Assembly (NCBI GenBank): GCA_027596035.1
Contig: JADGJA010000301.1
Coordinates: 1-24,926, forward strand
Length of the DNA: 24,926 nt
From: Thoreauomyces humboldtii
Taxonomy: Eukaryota; Chytridiomycota; Chytridiomycetes; Spizellomycetales; Powellomycetaceae
Reading direction: 5' to 3'
Shown: piece after piece, positions 1-9,791 of the stretch
Numbering within the stretch: position 1 is the stretch's first letter
Layout: every line of letters starts with the position of its first letter
Notes under the pieces: generated by a model
Told to the model about the DNA's origin: nothing
Seen by the model: the letters and a program-made list of their open reading frames with translations, nothing else
Database searches by the model: none
Made by a program: the position numbers and the translations under genes

Positions 1-15
1 GGGGAAATGACTCAC

Positions 16-1094
16 CTCCTCGAACCCAAGGCGGAAGCGGCAACCTCCACCCGTCTCTCACCTTGTAGACGACGGCGCCAGCGTCCACCGTCACCTCGCC
101 CACGTCCCTCAACTCCCTCGCGGCCGTCACCTCCCACCATCTCCCGTCGCACGGGAGCCTCCACGTCCCTCCCGCCCGATCGAGCTCGGTCGCCATGCTC
201 CCGGCGCTGTCGAAACGGACGTAGCCGCGCGGGGTCCCGGGCTGGACGTAGACCTTGTTGGCGAGCGGGTACCTCCTCCTCAACGAGTCGTGGACGTGGA
301 GGTACTGAGCGGTCCCGTGGGTCGTGGCTGGGAACCCGTACACGTAGAAGAAGTGACGTCCGGTCGTCGACCACTGACCCGGTGCGACGGTGAGGACCGC
401 GTGAGAGGCGGTGAGGGACGGGAGACGCGGGGCTGGCTTCGTCTTTGACCCGGTCGGCGGAAGAATGTAGTGTTGTCTGGCACTGAATGGTGCGTTGTAT
501 CGGAGTGCATCGACCATCGCTCGAAGTTCCGAAGAATCGCGGTGCATAAAGTGTAGCACGTAAGGGTTTCCGTCGATGTCGGTGTACTGCTTCGTATTCC
601 GCGCCTGTCTCCACGTCGACGTCAACGCCTCCGTGAAGAGGGCTATCGTCCTGTTCGCATCCTTGTCCACCACTGTTTTGTTTTTGTTCTTTCAGACATG
701 GAGTGATCGGGCACTGAGGAGGAGGGTTTCACTCACCGACCGCTCCCCACGGGGGCTTCACCTTTGCCATGGGACCCAACAGCCTTTCCTCGATCTGACC
801 GTCGACCCACACCACGCCGATGGCCTCCATCTCCTTTTTCACGGACACAAAGTACTTTCTTCCTCGGCACAAAAGAACGGCATCGTCGCGGACGAAGTTG
901 CAGAGCGCCACTTCGAGGTCTCGGGGATTTCGGAAGGTGACGCGCGCCCTCCCGTCCTTTTCCTCCGTGAGGACGTTGACGCAGGCCGGGAACTTGCTTC
1001 GAAGTAGCTGCGCGAGGTTCCGAGACGTATCGACGGGGAGGTTCCAGACGTAGAGGGTGGTGAGGAGCAGGATTTGCGGTTCCGCCATGGCCAT
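16..1094 (-). CDS. RRM-like protein, 3' part missing at window edge
   Basis: Partial gene running off the left end. Exon 1 is 1094-737 and exon 2 is 672-16; the intron 736-673 (GTGAGT...CAG) joins in phase 1, and exon 2 ends at a second GTGAGT donor (15-10), so more coding sequence lies outside the window. Exon 2 has no in-frame ATG and is only found by following the splice frame. The 338 visible residues contain two segments with RRM-like signatures: LYVWNLP (residues 14-20, RNP2-like) followed by GRARVTF (48-54, RNP1-like), and FFYVYGFP (227-234) followed by RGYVRF (268-273). The implied role is RNA binding, but aromatic positions are only partly conserved and I recognise no named family. 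The start is the first ATG of a tandem pair (ATGGCCATGG). The exon structure is well supported; the function is inference. Confidence 0.62.
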
Positions 1095-1532
1095 GGCGCT
1101 GTCGAACGTCGGGCGCCGGCTGAAGTCAGGCGTGCGTGTGCCTAGTGTAGGTATAGGTAGACCTGCTCAGGAGAGGTGACGGTGGTAGGCAGGATGGGAT
1201 CTGCGAACAGCGAGGAGATTGACTGACGCGAGACAGAGTGGGTTGGTTGGAAGGGTGTCGTGGGACGGCGGCCCCGGGTGACGGCGGCAGGTCACGTGAA
1301 AGAACAGGCGCACATCCGACAGACCTGTGTTGATCAAGAGACACAGCCTAATGATGTTTCGAGAACGAGTTCAATGGCACCGTGTAGAAAGGAAACATCA
1401 TGTATTCGGGTATTTCAGTGAAGGAAATGGTGTAAGTATGTGACTAGTAAAAGGAACGCTGATGTACAAGGGGGTGGTAGTAGGTAAGGGAGACTAAAAA
1501 CGACGAACAGAACATATAACACAAAGGGTGAT
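1095..1532. other. Intergenic: gene 1 promoter and 3' flank of the membrane protein gene
   Basis: Both flanking genes are on the minus strand, so this 438-bp stretch must hold the promoter of the RRM-like gene (right next to 1094) and the 3' untranslated region of the membrane protein gene (next to 1533). I see no ORF, RNA gene or clear TATA box in it. Confidence 0.5.
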
Positions 1533-3445
1533 TTACAAAAAGCACGACAGACTACTGTCGCTGCGATTCGAGCTCGCCAGCGAGTCCGAATCGCTCATGG
1601 CACCAGGGTCCACAAGGATCGGCATGCCGCAGGCCACGCACGCGCCTCCCCGCTTCCTGTACCACGGAGTGACATCAGCTGCGGTGCCGGTGCTGCAGTC
1701 GTAGCAAATGTAGCGCGAGGCGGCCGATGATCCCGAGGTAGTCGAGCTCGCTTGCGTGCGGATGGTGCTGCGGGATGCCTGACGTTGCAGGGTGTTTTCA
1801 TCGACTGGAGGCAAGAAAGTGAAGGATGCAGATCGATGATGCTTGTGTGGCAGGCTTCGTGATTGTCCCGGGAGATGCGAAATGAGTCGACCAACCTCGA
1901 TCCCGAGAGAGTGCTGCCGGGTTAGGAGTGGGCGCTCCGTCAACCGACTATCGCGACACAACAAGAGCTCAGGCCCAGGCGAGGGAACACGATGATCCGA
2001 AAGTCCAGATCGGGATGCAGCAACTAGAGGAGTGGAGGGCAGTTGGGGCGTCATCAGGCTTGAAGATAGATCATTTGAAGAGGCAAAGATCTCTTCCAGC
2101 ATGGAGAGCGAGCTTTTTGACATCTCGGAAACTCCTTTGACAGCGCTTGGAACGGGATCGGCAAAGGGATCTTCGACGGAGGTCTCCAGATGACTGCCTT
2201 GAGACGCACGGCGGCGATCAGAAACGCATTCCCGCGCGCCACTAAGATCTCGGACGTCGAGAATATAATCCTTCACAGCCAGATCATTCTCCCATTGCGT
2301 ATCGTGGGTCACCAGCAAATCCGGTGAAAGTGATGCTAGTGGGCATTGAGGCGAACGCAGGATATCGGGTATTGAAGAACGCTGAGCAGAATCAAAGAAA
2401 AATTGAGCCTTTGTCGCTGCATACTGAGCATACTGAACAACTTACATATCGTTCTTCCATTTTCGAGCGGCCTCTCCAGCTCGATCCCAAACCCGTGATA
2501 CTGGAGCCGACAGACTGAATGCCGCTCTCGACTGACGATGCAAGGCTCTTGAAACCGAAGTTGGATGCGCGACGGTGCTCGTAGGATCTGTAAGGGAGAA
2601 CTTCGATCACGCTCGCCTTTAACGACTCGACAGAGGGCTCCCGAAGAGATTTATTGTCTTCTGGTGAGTGCGCCAGCTGAGATACTTTGTCAACTCAGGC
2701 TAATTTCCCCAAGCGCTCTTTTCCTTGATCTTACCGAATATGTTCCACGTACTCTGAATCGCCGAAAAAGGCAAGCCAATATGACGAGGAAAACGACGAG
2801 GATAGGCACAACAGTAGCGGCAGAGATCATGGCTATGCGAGGAGCAGGTCGAGAGGAAGTAGCCAGCTGAGATATCGGGATAGATTGCGGCACCACAGGG
2901 TAAGGCAAGGGCAAACGAGGAGAGACAGGCGTAGGCTTCGACGACGGGCGGGACGTCGTGCTGGTTGACGTTGCTGAAAAGGACTGAGACTGATCCTGCT
3001 GGGCGTCTGTTGAAGAATCCTCATCTGAATTATCGTCACCATCCTCCTCATCGCCATTCCCAGTGTCATCTGAACCGTCATCGTTTGAACGAAAGCAGAT
3101 ACGGTGAGGTGAACGTGAAAGTAGGATCTAGCATTGCAGTTCCACGAACGTACCTGCTGCTACTGTTTTCTCTGGACCTAAAGCGGATTGCACAGGACTT
3201 TGATGATGATGTCTGTGGTGCCTGTGAGTGGGAGTCGCTGACGACTCAGCTACGGTCGCTGTCAGAGTTGACGCGCAACTGATCGTTGATTGCGGTTGCC
3301 GGGCAGGGGAGCACGAAGTTGCAGTCACAGAAACGTGCGATTTCGCTGTCACACCAGCAAACCGAAGAATGAGCAGAGCAGCAGTAGCGATTGCCGGTGG
3401 AGGTTGGAAGGTGGCACCCATCGACACCGACCCCGATATGGACAT
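1533..3445 (-). CDS. Type I single-pass membrane protein with C-terminal CxxC-CxxC module
   Basis: Four exons (3445-3154, 3069-2735, 2676-2446, 2381-1533) with phase-matched GT-AG introns give 568 residues. The N-terminus looks like a signal peptide (hydrophobic stretch about 19-31, possible cleavage after GVTA). The extracytoplasmic part is Ser/Thr-rich, with a His cluster (74-81) and a strongly acidic stretch (98-115), then a Pro/Ser-rich stalk. A membrane helix at about 178-199 is followed by RRFRVR, the usual cytoplasmic stop. The tail of about 370 residues is Ser-rich and likely disordered. It ends in C512-x2-C515 and C534-x2-C537, a possible zinc-binding knuckle. A TATA box 74 nt upstream supports the start; Met9 is an alternative. 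The layout resembles fungal cell-surface sensors with Ser/Thr-rich ectodomains, but I recognise no named family. Confidence 0.7.
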
Positions 3446-3518
3446 GGCCAGTGGCCAGAACCAGAAACCCAGGTTGAAGATAAGCCAAACACAGCGAGAG
3501 CCTTTGATCTTGAAACAC

Positions 3519-3525
3519 TATATAT
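3519..3525 (-). promoter_or_regulatory. TATA box of the 1533-3445 gene
   Basis: ATATATA on the minus strand, 74 nt upstream of the proposed ATG at 3445. The spacing leaves a 5' UTR of about 45 nt and supports this start codon. Confidence 0.5.
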
Positions 3526-3821
3526 CTGGCAGCATACGATGCAGTATTTCGGGCGTTCTGGACAAGATGTTGGTCGTTTGCACGGTGGAGAAGTCCAATT
3601 GCTGAGAATCCCTGGGAAGATTGAGATCGTTGTGGCGGGAGTAGCACCGCGCGTCGAGTGGAGCACTGAGGCAATGGAAGTTGACGGAATGAACTGGTTG
3701 GTAGGTCAGACGACCTCTTGGGAGCAATCCTATGCGTTAGTGATGGGGGATGGGGGAAGACGATGGGGGGTCGAAATGTCCCGGCAAGAGTGGGGTCAGT
3801 GTCATCACAATTCGTGTGGCA

Positions 3822-3839
3822 CTGCTGCTGCTGCTGCTG
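3822..3839. repeat. (CTG)6 trinucleotide microsatellite
   Basis: Six perfect CTG units in the divergent intergenic region. They are not inside any coding exon I accept. Confidence 0.8.
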
Positions 3840-4062
3840 CCGAAAATCAGGAATCTCCTGCCGGCTGCCAGCCCTGCCTCCTGGACTGCTGCAGCGAGTG
3901 CCGCACGGGTCAAGTCAAATGCAGGCGTACCGGGGTATTCACGCTTCAGTCTTACCATCGTGGCCCCAGAGCGTGTGTCAGTTTGACTTTATGTGTGTTG
4001 CAGAATGTTTCGGAATGTAACCGGTACTTTCATCCCGACGAGTATCCTGACGAGCATCCCGG

Positions 4063-4512
4063 ATGGACTATCTACGCGACACGAGCGGCGCCGTCCTCAT
4101 GGCCTTCACAACCCTTGCGGTGGTTGCCGTCAGCGCCTACGTCACCTACTGGTACCGTGACCCCGAGTGGCACAACAACCCGCTCGGTCCCGTCGAATGG
4201 GGTATCGCAGAGACAAGGACGAACCCCACATCCCTCAAACTCCCGTTGGTGCCCTCGGGTAATCCTTCCCAAGACCTCTCATCGACACTCCGTCCACTCA
4301 TCTCGCTCCACGTCCCGAACGATCATCTGTCGGCTGCAAGGTGGGTCCTTTACTTGGCCTCTCATTTTGGTCACCATTGCCTGGACTGACGCTCTCCTTC
4401 CCATTTCATCGTTAGAATTGCCGCAGGATCGGGTCAAGTAGTAGCTGGGTGTTGGGTGGACGGTGGTCGGCATGAGAGTAGGATAGCCTGGACGGATGTG
4501 GCTCAACCATAG
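4063..4512 (+). CDS. Small hypothetical membrane protein
   Basis: Two exons, 4063-4340 and 4416-4512, give 124 residues. The 75-nt intron starts GTGGGT, ends GTTAG and carries a CTGAC branch-site match about 25 nt before the acceptor; the junction joins in phase 2 and keeps the frame open. Residues 9-30 form one hydrophobic helix (about LMAFTTLAVVAVSAYVTYWY), followed by a polar tail rich in Pro, Asn and Ser. Nothing resembles a family I know. Without splicing, the frame would stop at 4387. The gene is divergent from the membrane protein gene to its left. Existence is moderately supported; function is unknown. Confidence 0.45.
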
Positions 4513-5193
4513 GGATCCCACATTCTCCCTAGACACACCCCTATCGCTACGCCTTCGGGCAGATATCTGAGTTTTGCACTTTGCAATGACCTTTACTCAT
4601 CCTTGCTTAATGATGCGCCGGACATGTAAGCACCCCTCATGCCTTCTGCACAAAGGAAACTGGGAGTGGTGTTCTGAAAACATGGGTCATCAATTTGTGG
4701 CGTTCAACGGGCTGTCCAATTTCCTCACATCGAACGGCTCGAGCGCGCCAAGTGCACCAGGTGGGCCAGCGACGGTGACCGTCCTGGAAATTCCAGAATG
4801 ACTCTTCCCATGATTTCGATTCGACCAACTGACGTTTCTGTGCGGGGTTCGCGAACGAGCTCCGTCCCAAAAGAGGGGGTCGGCAGCTCATGCCGTACAT
4901 ATTTCCGGATGCTCAGTTCCGGCCTGTCGCACAGTGGTCCATTCACACGGACCACCCGTCCGCACGAGACGATTCCATTGTCATGGCTGAGAAGAGCAGG
5001 CGGGGGGTTTGTGTGGGCGCCAGCAGGCGGCAGAAGGACTGAACGGAGGGATTCAGGTTCCGAGCCGTTTAAAAGCGGAGAGACCATCGTCCGTCAGCCG
5101 TCCCAACACAACCGACCACGAACAACCGAGCCTCTGCATCGGACACCTATCTCTCGCTCCCTCTCTCTTCATCCCTCCTCCAGCCACACGATC
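4513..5193. other. Intergenic: promoter and 5' UTR of the CIKCGR-repeat gene
   Basis: This 681-bp stretch has no supported gene. Its right part has promoter character for the secreted peptide gene: a TTTAAAAG element at 5068-5075 followed by a long CT/CA-rich leader up to the ATG at 5194. The frame of the peptide gene is open upstream to 4798, but that sequence has no protein-like character. Confidence 0.5.
5068..5075 (+). promoter_or_regulatory. TATA-like element of the CIKCGR-repeat gene
   Basis: TTTAAAAG, about 120 nt upstream of the ATG at 5194, followed by a pyrimidine-rich leader typical of strongly expressed fungal genes. Confidence 0.4.
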
Positions 5194-5553
5194 ATGCAGT
5201 TCCGCTTCGCCCTCCTCGCCCTCGCGGCCATCCTCGCCGCCCCGTCGGTCCTCACGGCCCCTCTGCCCACCGACAGCCACGATGTCTCACCGCAAGGTGC
5301 CCAGGGATGCATCAAGTGCGGTCGCTCTCTCCCGGAGGTCGAGGCGGTGGTGGCCGTCGAGCAGCGCGATCCCGAGGTCGCGGTGGCCATCCGACAGGAC
5401 GAGGAACACGAGCCCGTGACGACGGACGCTGCCCAAGGATGCATCAAGTGCGGCCGGTCCCTGCCCGACGTCCAGGTGGCGATCGCGCGAAGGGAGGAAC
5501 CCGTGGTCGAACATACCGACGCTGCTCAAGGTTGCATCAAGTGCGGGCGCTAG
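5194..5553 (+). CDS. Secreted repeat-peptide precursor (3 x AQGCIKCGR)
   Basis: Single exon, 119 residues. Residues 1-22 are a textbook signal peptide (hydrophobic LLALAAILAAPSVL core, likely cleavage after LTA). The mature part carries three identical nonamers AQGCIKCGR at 36-44, 80-88 and 111-119; the last ends the protein exactly at Arg-stop. Repeats 1 and 2 are each followed by SLP(E/D)V, and repeats 2 and 3 are preceded by TDA. Spacers are acidic and Val-rich; the only dibasic site is RR at 99-100, a possible Kex2 cut. The three repeats differ in DNA only at synonymous positions, so the peptide appears to be selected. All six cysteines lie in C-x2-C pairs, allowing disulfides or metal binding. 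This is the architecture of fungal precursors that release several copies of a short peptide, but I do not recognise the family. Start: the ATG directly before the signal peptide, after a CT-rich leader. Confidence 0.8.
   Translation: MQFRFALLALAAILAAPSVLTAPLPTDSHDVSPQGAQGCIKCGRSLPEVEAVVAVEQRDPEVAVAIRQDEEHEPVTTDAAQGCIKCGRSLPDVQVAIARREEPVVEHTDAAQGCIKCGR
5301..5550 (+). repeat. Three 27-bp coding repeats (AQGCIKCGR)
   Basis: Copies start at codons 36, 80 and 111 of the precursor (about 5299, 5431 and 5524). The core TGCATCAAGTGCGG is identical in all three, while the GCC/GCT, CAG/CAA, GGA/GGT, GGT/GGC/GGG and CGC/CGG codons vary without changing the amino acid. Confidence 0.8.
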
Positions 5554-6142
5554 ATGTTGCCTTCTTCCATCCCATCCCATCACTGTCCTCCCCTTCCATT
5601 CCGTCCCTATCCTCATTTCCAACACTGTTTCCGGTCATTTTTCACGTTTACATACCCCTCTCCTCTGATTCACCACATACCTTTGCCTGAATGAACATTT
5701 TTTGCATCTTCCTTCCTGAATCCACGACGAGAACTTTGGTGGGGGATGCTCGAGAAGAGGACCGGAAGGGAAACCATGGCTTCCTCTTCTACAATCGTAC
5801 TATCGGCAAACCGAACCGGGCAGAACCATGCATGCCGTCAGATCAAGAGATGAGCTGTCAGTCCTCCGTGTGCGTGTTTGTGCTTGGGGAAATGAAAACA
5901 AGGTGTGACGTAGCCAGTCTTGGTGCGCCCCCCTCCCCCCCTCACAGCTAAGTCCTTCTTTCCTTCTGACCCCCTTGCAACACTGAACATCGTCCATACA
6001 TCACTTCCTTAAGGGCGTCTACTACGAACGAACTGAAAGTATACCTCAGGTTCAGAACCCATCTCACCGCCTGCCACCCCCCAAGCCACAGCGCAATCGG
6101 CTTTCCAGTCAACCTTTTCACACCCTCTCGAGGCTTTCGGCC
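5554..6142. other. Intergenic: 3' UTR of the repeat gene and promoter of the GRAM-PX gene
   Basis: This 589-bp stretch is pyrimidine-rich at both ends, with no convincing ORF, structured RNA or repeat. It should contain the terminator of the peptide gene and the promoter of the GRAM-PX gene. Confidence 0.45.
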
Positions 6143-8930
6143 ATGTCGGTCCTTGCAGACCTTCCTCCCGATGGCAACCTCATGCACGACCTGGATACGG
6201 CCACCTCCCCCATGCAGATCGAGGACATCATAGCAGACGTCGCAACTCCCCTCGTGGTCGATGACATGCTCCGCAAGGAACAGGTCGCAAAGTCGGACCG
6301 CAACCTCGACGAATGGAAGCAGCAGCTCAAACACCGAAAGGTCCCTCAACCTCAGCACCATCGAGTGGCCGCTGCCGCTGCAGGCATCGCTCCCACCATC
6401 ACCACGTCCACTCACGACGGAGAGCCTTTCCGGGACGCTCCACCCCCGGTCCCGCATCGTCCACCTTCCGTAGCGTCCTCCATCGGGAGCGAGTCCGTCG
6501 CCAACGGCCTGCAGAACGTCGAGGTCGAGCTCGAGGACAGGTCCCCTCCTCCGCTTCCCGACCGCTCCCAAGCATCGCGTCTCAGCGCCCGCTCCGCTGA
6601 GGACCTCCTGAGAAGGAACAAGGATGCACTCAAGAAGCTTAAGCAGGGCGTCCACGACAACATCAGGAAGCAGGTCAAGAGCACAAAGGAGTTCGTCGCA
6701 CTCTTCACCGAGCCCTACATGCCGCCGCCAAGCCACACCCAGCACGGCTCAAAGTCACTGTCCATTGGGAATCTGAAGGAGGCCGGTGCCAGGTTCCAGG
6801 ACGCCGTGGATCCCTACGTGGACTGTCTGGAGGCCGTCATCCGAGTCTCGCGATGGGAGAACCCTTGGCGGACGGGACTCCTCATGGTGTTCTACTTTTG
6901 GGCCTGGTACGCGACCCATTTGCCCTACCTCGTCGTGGCGGCTCCCCTGTTCGGTCTCGGAGCCACCTACGCACACAGCAGGAACCTCTTCCCCGGCCAC
7001 GGAGACGTCACCAAGACCACTCCCGAGAACGCTCAGACACCCTTGGGAGCCGCGACCGCCTTTGCCTCGGCAGCCACGGAGAGCATCGGAGCGGCCGTCA
7101 AGGCGCCCGCCAACGCCGGAAAATGGTGGAAGGCCATGGGCGATCTTTACGGCACCGGCAGGGAAGGACTAGGGATTCTGGAGGATGCCAGCATTACTTT
7201 GGAGAAGATCAAGAAGTATGTCTCTACGATGGCTTCCCCCATGAACCTTCGGGTTGCTTACATCTCATTTTTTCAGCTTGATTTTATGGAAGGTTCCGTC
7301 AAAGACCATCACCGCCGGAGCTGTCTACGTTGGCGCTATCACTGGTCTTTATCTCGTTCCAAAACCTCTGCTCTTCCACCTCGTCCGTAAGTGTCGCAGG
7401 AGATTGATGCTACGATCGCCACCCGTTCTCATCATCTCCCGCCGTTGTTTCTGCAGAACTTGGATTCGGCTGGTACTTTTTCGTGGTTCTCGCTCTGAAG
7501 CACCACTTCCCGGCGTACAGAGACTTCAAGCAGCGCACAGATTCGCTCGCACTGTTCTTCAAGGGAGTTCCCAGCGACGGAGATCTGGAACGAGAAAAGG
7601 CGGAGCGAGAGGAGAAGGCACGCCGCGTGCAAGCCGTGAAGGATGCTGTCGAGGCGGGCGAGGAACCCACTGCGGAGGATCGCAGCAAGTTGCTGAACAA
7701 GGTGCGTCGGAAGGTCGAATACAAGCTTTCTCGTTCTCTCGGGAAACTGTCGTTGTCGCAATAAGAGTATATGCATTGACGGTTGCTGTTTGGCATCATC
7801 GTTCCGTTCACAGATTTACCAGACATCTTGCATTCATACAAACCCGACATCTATCCTCCAATCCCTTTATGGCGAGATGTACCTCACTCCTGATTACCTC
7901 GTCTTCCTGCCAAAGTTCCAGCGCGATGACCTCGAGATTGCTTGGATTGACATTACCGACGTCCGGCGTGTCCGAGTAAAGAGCTGGGTGGTCGGTGATG
8001 GACGCGGCGTCCGCGTCACTAGCCACGTCAACGGGATGGATGCCGAGGTAGGAGCGAGCGTTTCGTTAAAAGTTCATAGTCCTCAGCTTAATGGTCATTG
8101 TCTTCTTCACAGTATATATTCACGACGTTTCCCCAACGCAACGAAGCCTATGGCCGAATCATGGGTCACATGCACTCCCTTGGGATTACGCTCCCTGAAA
8201 CGGAGCCCTATGAACATGACGACAACGATTCTGATACGACCGAAACGTCGCCACACTTGGTAGGTCGATCTTTGGTGACCACAACGTGCTCACACATACT
8301 GACCTCATGCTCCTTCGTAAAGCTCTACCCGGACCGCTCAGATGCTTCTACTGCTGCCTCATCTACCCACTCCCTCTCCTCGCTCTCGGACGACGATGAC
8401 GATGACGATACCTCGTCCGTCCTATCCGACACGGAACCCACGTCAGCGCCTCACATCGTGGTATCGGATCCAAAGACCCACACCTCTGCCCTCGGACTGC
8501 CGAGCTACACAAGTTATTGCATCTCGGTGCCGGCGCTCAACACCAGTACGCGAAGACGATACAAAGAGTTCGCGAGACTGAAGGAGGTGCTGGGAACGAA
8601 AGGGGTCGTGGAGAGGAACTCCAAGGGCGCCTTGGTCGTAGGGGAAGTCAAGGGCAACGGGAAGGAATCTGACGTGGACGTCCTGCTCAACCTTCCGCCC
8701 AAGAAACTCTTCGGTAAGGGCTTGCTCGATGAGCCAAACGGGACTTGTCTGCTTTGTCTCTTCCGTGCAGGGGTATGCTAATGCTCCATTGGTTTGACCT
8801 GTGGTTAGGACGCTTCTCGGACTCGACCATCGAGAAGCGAAGGAGGGCTCTCGAGAAGTTCCTCAATACTCTCGCTGAACGAGGCGAGGTCTGGGGATCC
8901 GAACCTTGGAAGCGGTTCCTGTTCAACTGA
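6143..8930 (+). CDS. GRAMD4-like membrane protein with GRAM and PX domains
   Basis: Seven exons (6143-7215, 7277-7386, 7457-7701, 7814-8047, 8113-8259, 8323-8713, 8809-8930), all phase-matched, give 773 residues. Order: disordered Pro-rich N-terminus; basic amphipathic helix (about 154-185); hydrophobic hairpin (about 241-277); second hydrophobic block (about 366-412); charged coiled coil; GRAM domain (about 477-575, with YGEMYLTPDYLVFLP); acidic Ser-rich linker; PX domain (about 645-770) with RRRYKEF and LPPKKLFG, the phosphoinositide-binding and proline-loop motifs. Membrane segments followed by GRAM recall GRAMD4, an ER/mitochondrial protein; the C-terminal PX suggests added phosphoinositide targeting. 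The 63-nt intron 8260-8322 is a multiple of three without a stop, so retention would add 21 residues. Reading past the donor at 7702 stops at 7764, so a naive caller would split this gene in two. Confidence 0.8.
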
Positions 8931-9473
8931 AGCCTTGCTCCCTCTGTCTCTGTTTGCTCTGCACCACAACCGTCGCGCGCTTCACTCATCTGCTGTACAT
9001 ATCACATAGTCGGGAGACTGTTAGTTCGTTTCCCCCAAGCTGAATAAGAAGTTTCTTTTGGATTCGATTGCGGTCTGGAACTCTGCTTCACTTCTCGCTC
9101 TTTGGACGAGACTCGCATGGAGACACGGCAACCTCGTCGGAGACGAAATCGAGTAGGCTTCCGCTACCTCTTCCATGAACGTATTCACCTATGGTACGTA
9201 CCCGCCGCAACGCAAAAGGCCGGGCTTTCCTTTGACTTCCCCAGCAATACGGTTACGATTGGGACTGTCCTTGGAAAAGAAGGATCGAGGACTCATCGTG
9301 GAAGTATCATAGTATGATAAATGGTTCGTGAAGGACGTGAGCATCCCCTACGACATTTTCGAAGCGGACCATGCCTCCCAACCTTTTACACCACCGAAAA
9401 GAATGGTCCGCCGAAAAACACAACGTTCTATAAAGCTCTCGGCCGCGACGAGACGAAGTAGCAGAGAGAACCG

Positions 9474-9591
9474 CTCGCGTCAGGTTTCCTCAGTATAAAT
9501 CTTTATCAGCACCGCGGGGCGGCTAAGCCCGGCATCTGATATATGCTTGTCTTTCGATTTTTAAATCGTCATCGAAAAGATCTGACGCGAG
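9474..9591 (-). ncRNA. Candidate orphan box C/D-like RNA
   Basis: A perfect 10-bp inverted repeat (CTCGCGTCAG / CTGACGCGAG) closes a 118-nt element. On the minus strand the stem is followed after 6 nt by TCGATGA (9575-9569, a degenerate box C), and CTGA (9493-9490, box D) lies 6 nt before the closing stem. A further CTGA at 9509-9506 could be box D'. The geometry copies the better snoRNA at 9992-10092, but box C has two mismatches and I find no convincing rRNA target for the sequence upstream of either CTGA. It could be an orphan snoRNA, another structured RNA, or chance. Confidence 0.3.
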
Positions 9592-9791
9592 GGACTCCCA
9601 CGAAATCACAGAGAGAATGGGCATGCGGAGGACTAGCATGGAAGTTCTCTGCATGAGCATCCCGACGATGATTTCACGAGGAAGCTTTGAGGTCTATCGT
9701 AAGATGGAACGCAACCTGCGAACTGAGAGAGGACAAGGTTGGTCAGAAAAGGTTTCACTACCAGCAATGTCCCTTGACGATAACGACTAGC

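Larger units (their letters stand above)
3446..4062. other. Shared promoter region between divergent genes
   Basis: This 617-bp interval separates the divergent membrane protein genes. It contains a (-) TATA box at 3519-3525 and a (CTG)6 microsatellite at 3822-3839. Long ORFs cross it on both strands, but none has a splice-consistent continuation or recognisable product. Confidence 0.5.

Noticed and set aside
3290..4441. 383-codon (+) ORF
   Set aside because: It runs antisense to the first exon of the phase-verified membrane protein gene and over its promoter, and the translation has no domain or consistent composition.
4798..5193. In-frame N-terminal extension of the CIKCGR precursor
   Set aside because: It would bury the signal peptide and spans the TATA-like element and CT-rich leader.
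7702..7764. Unspliced end of the GRAM-PX gene at 7764
   Set aside because: The GTGCGT donor and TTCACAG acceptor restore an open frame straight into the GRAM domain in phase 0.
9434..9560. U2 snRNA-like words (CTCTCGGCC, GGCTAAG, CTGATATA)
   Set aside because: Order is wrong and the essential GTAGTA branch-recognition sequence is missing.
9608..9641. U6 snRNA-like words ACAGAGA and AGCATGG
   Set aside because: They are 20 nt apart instead of 5, too close for an intron, and no other U6 element is nearby.
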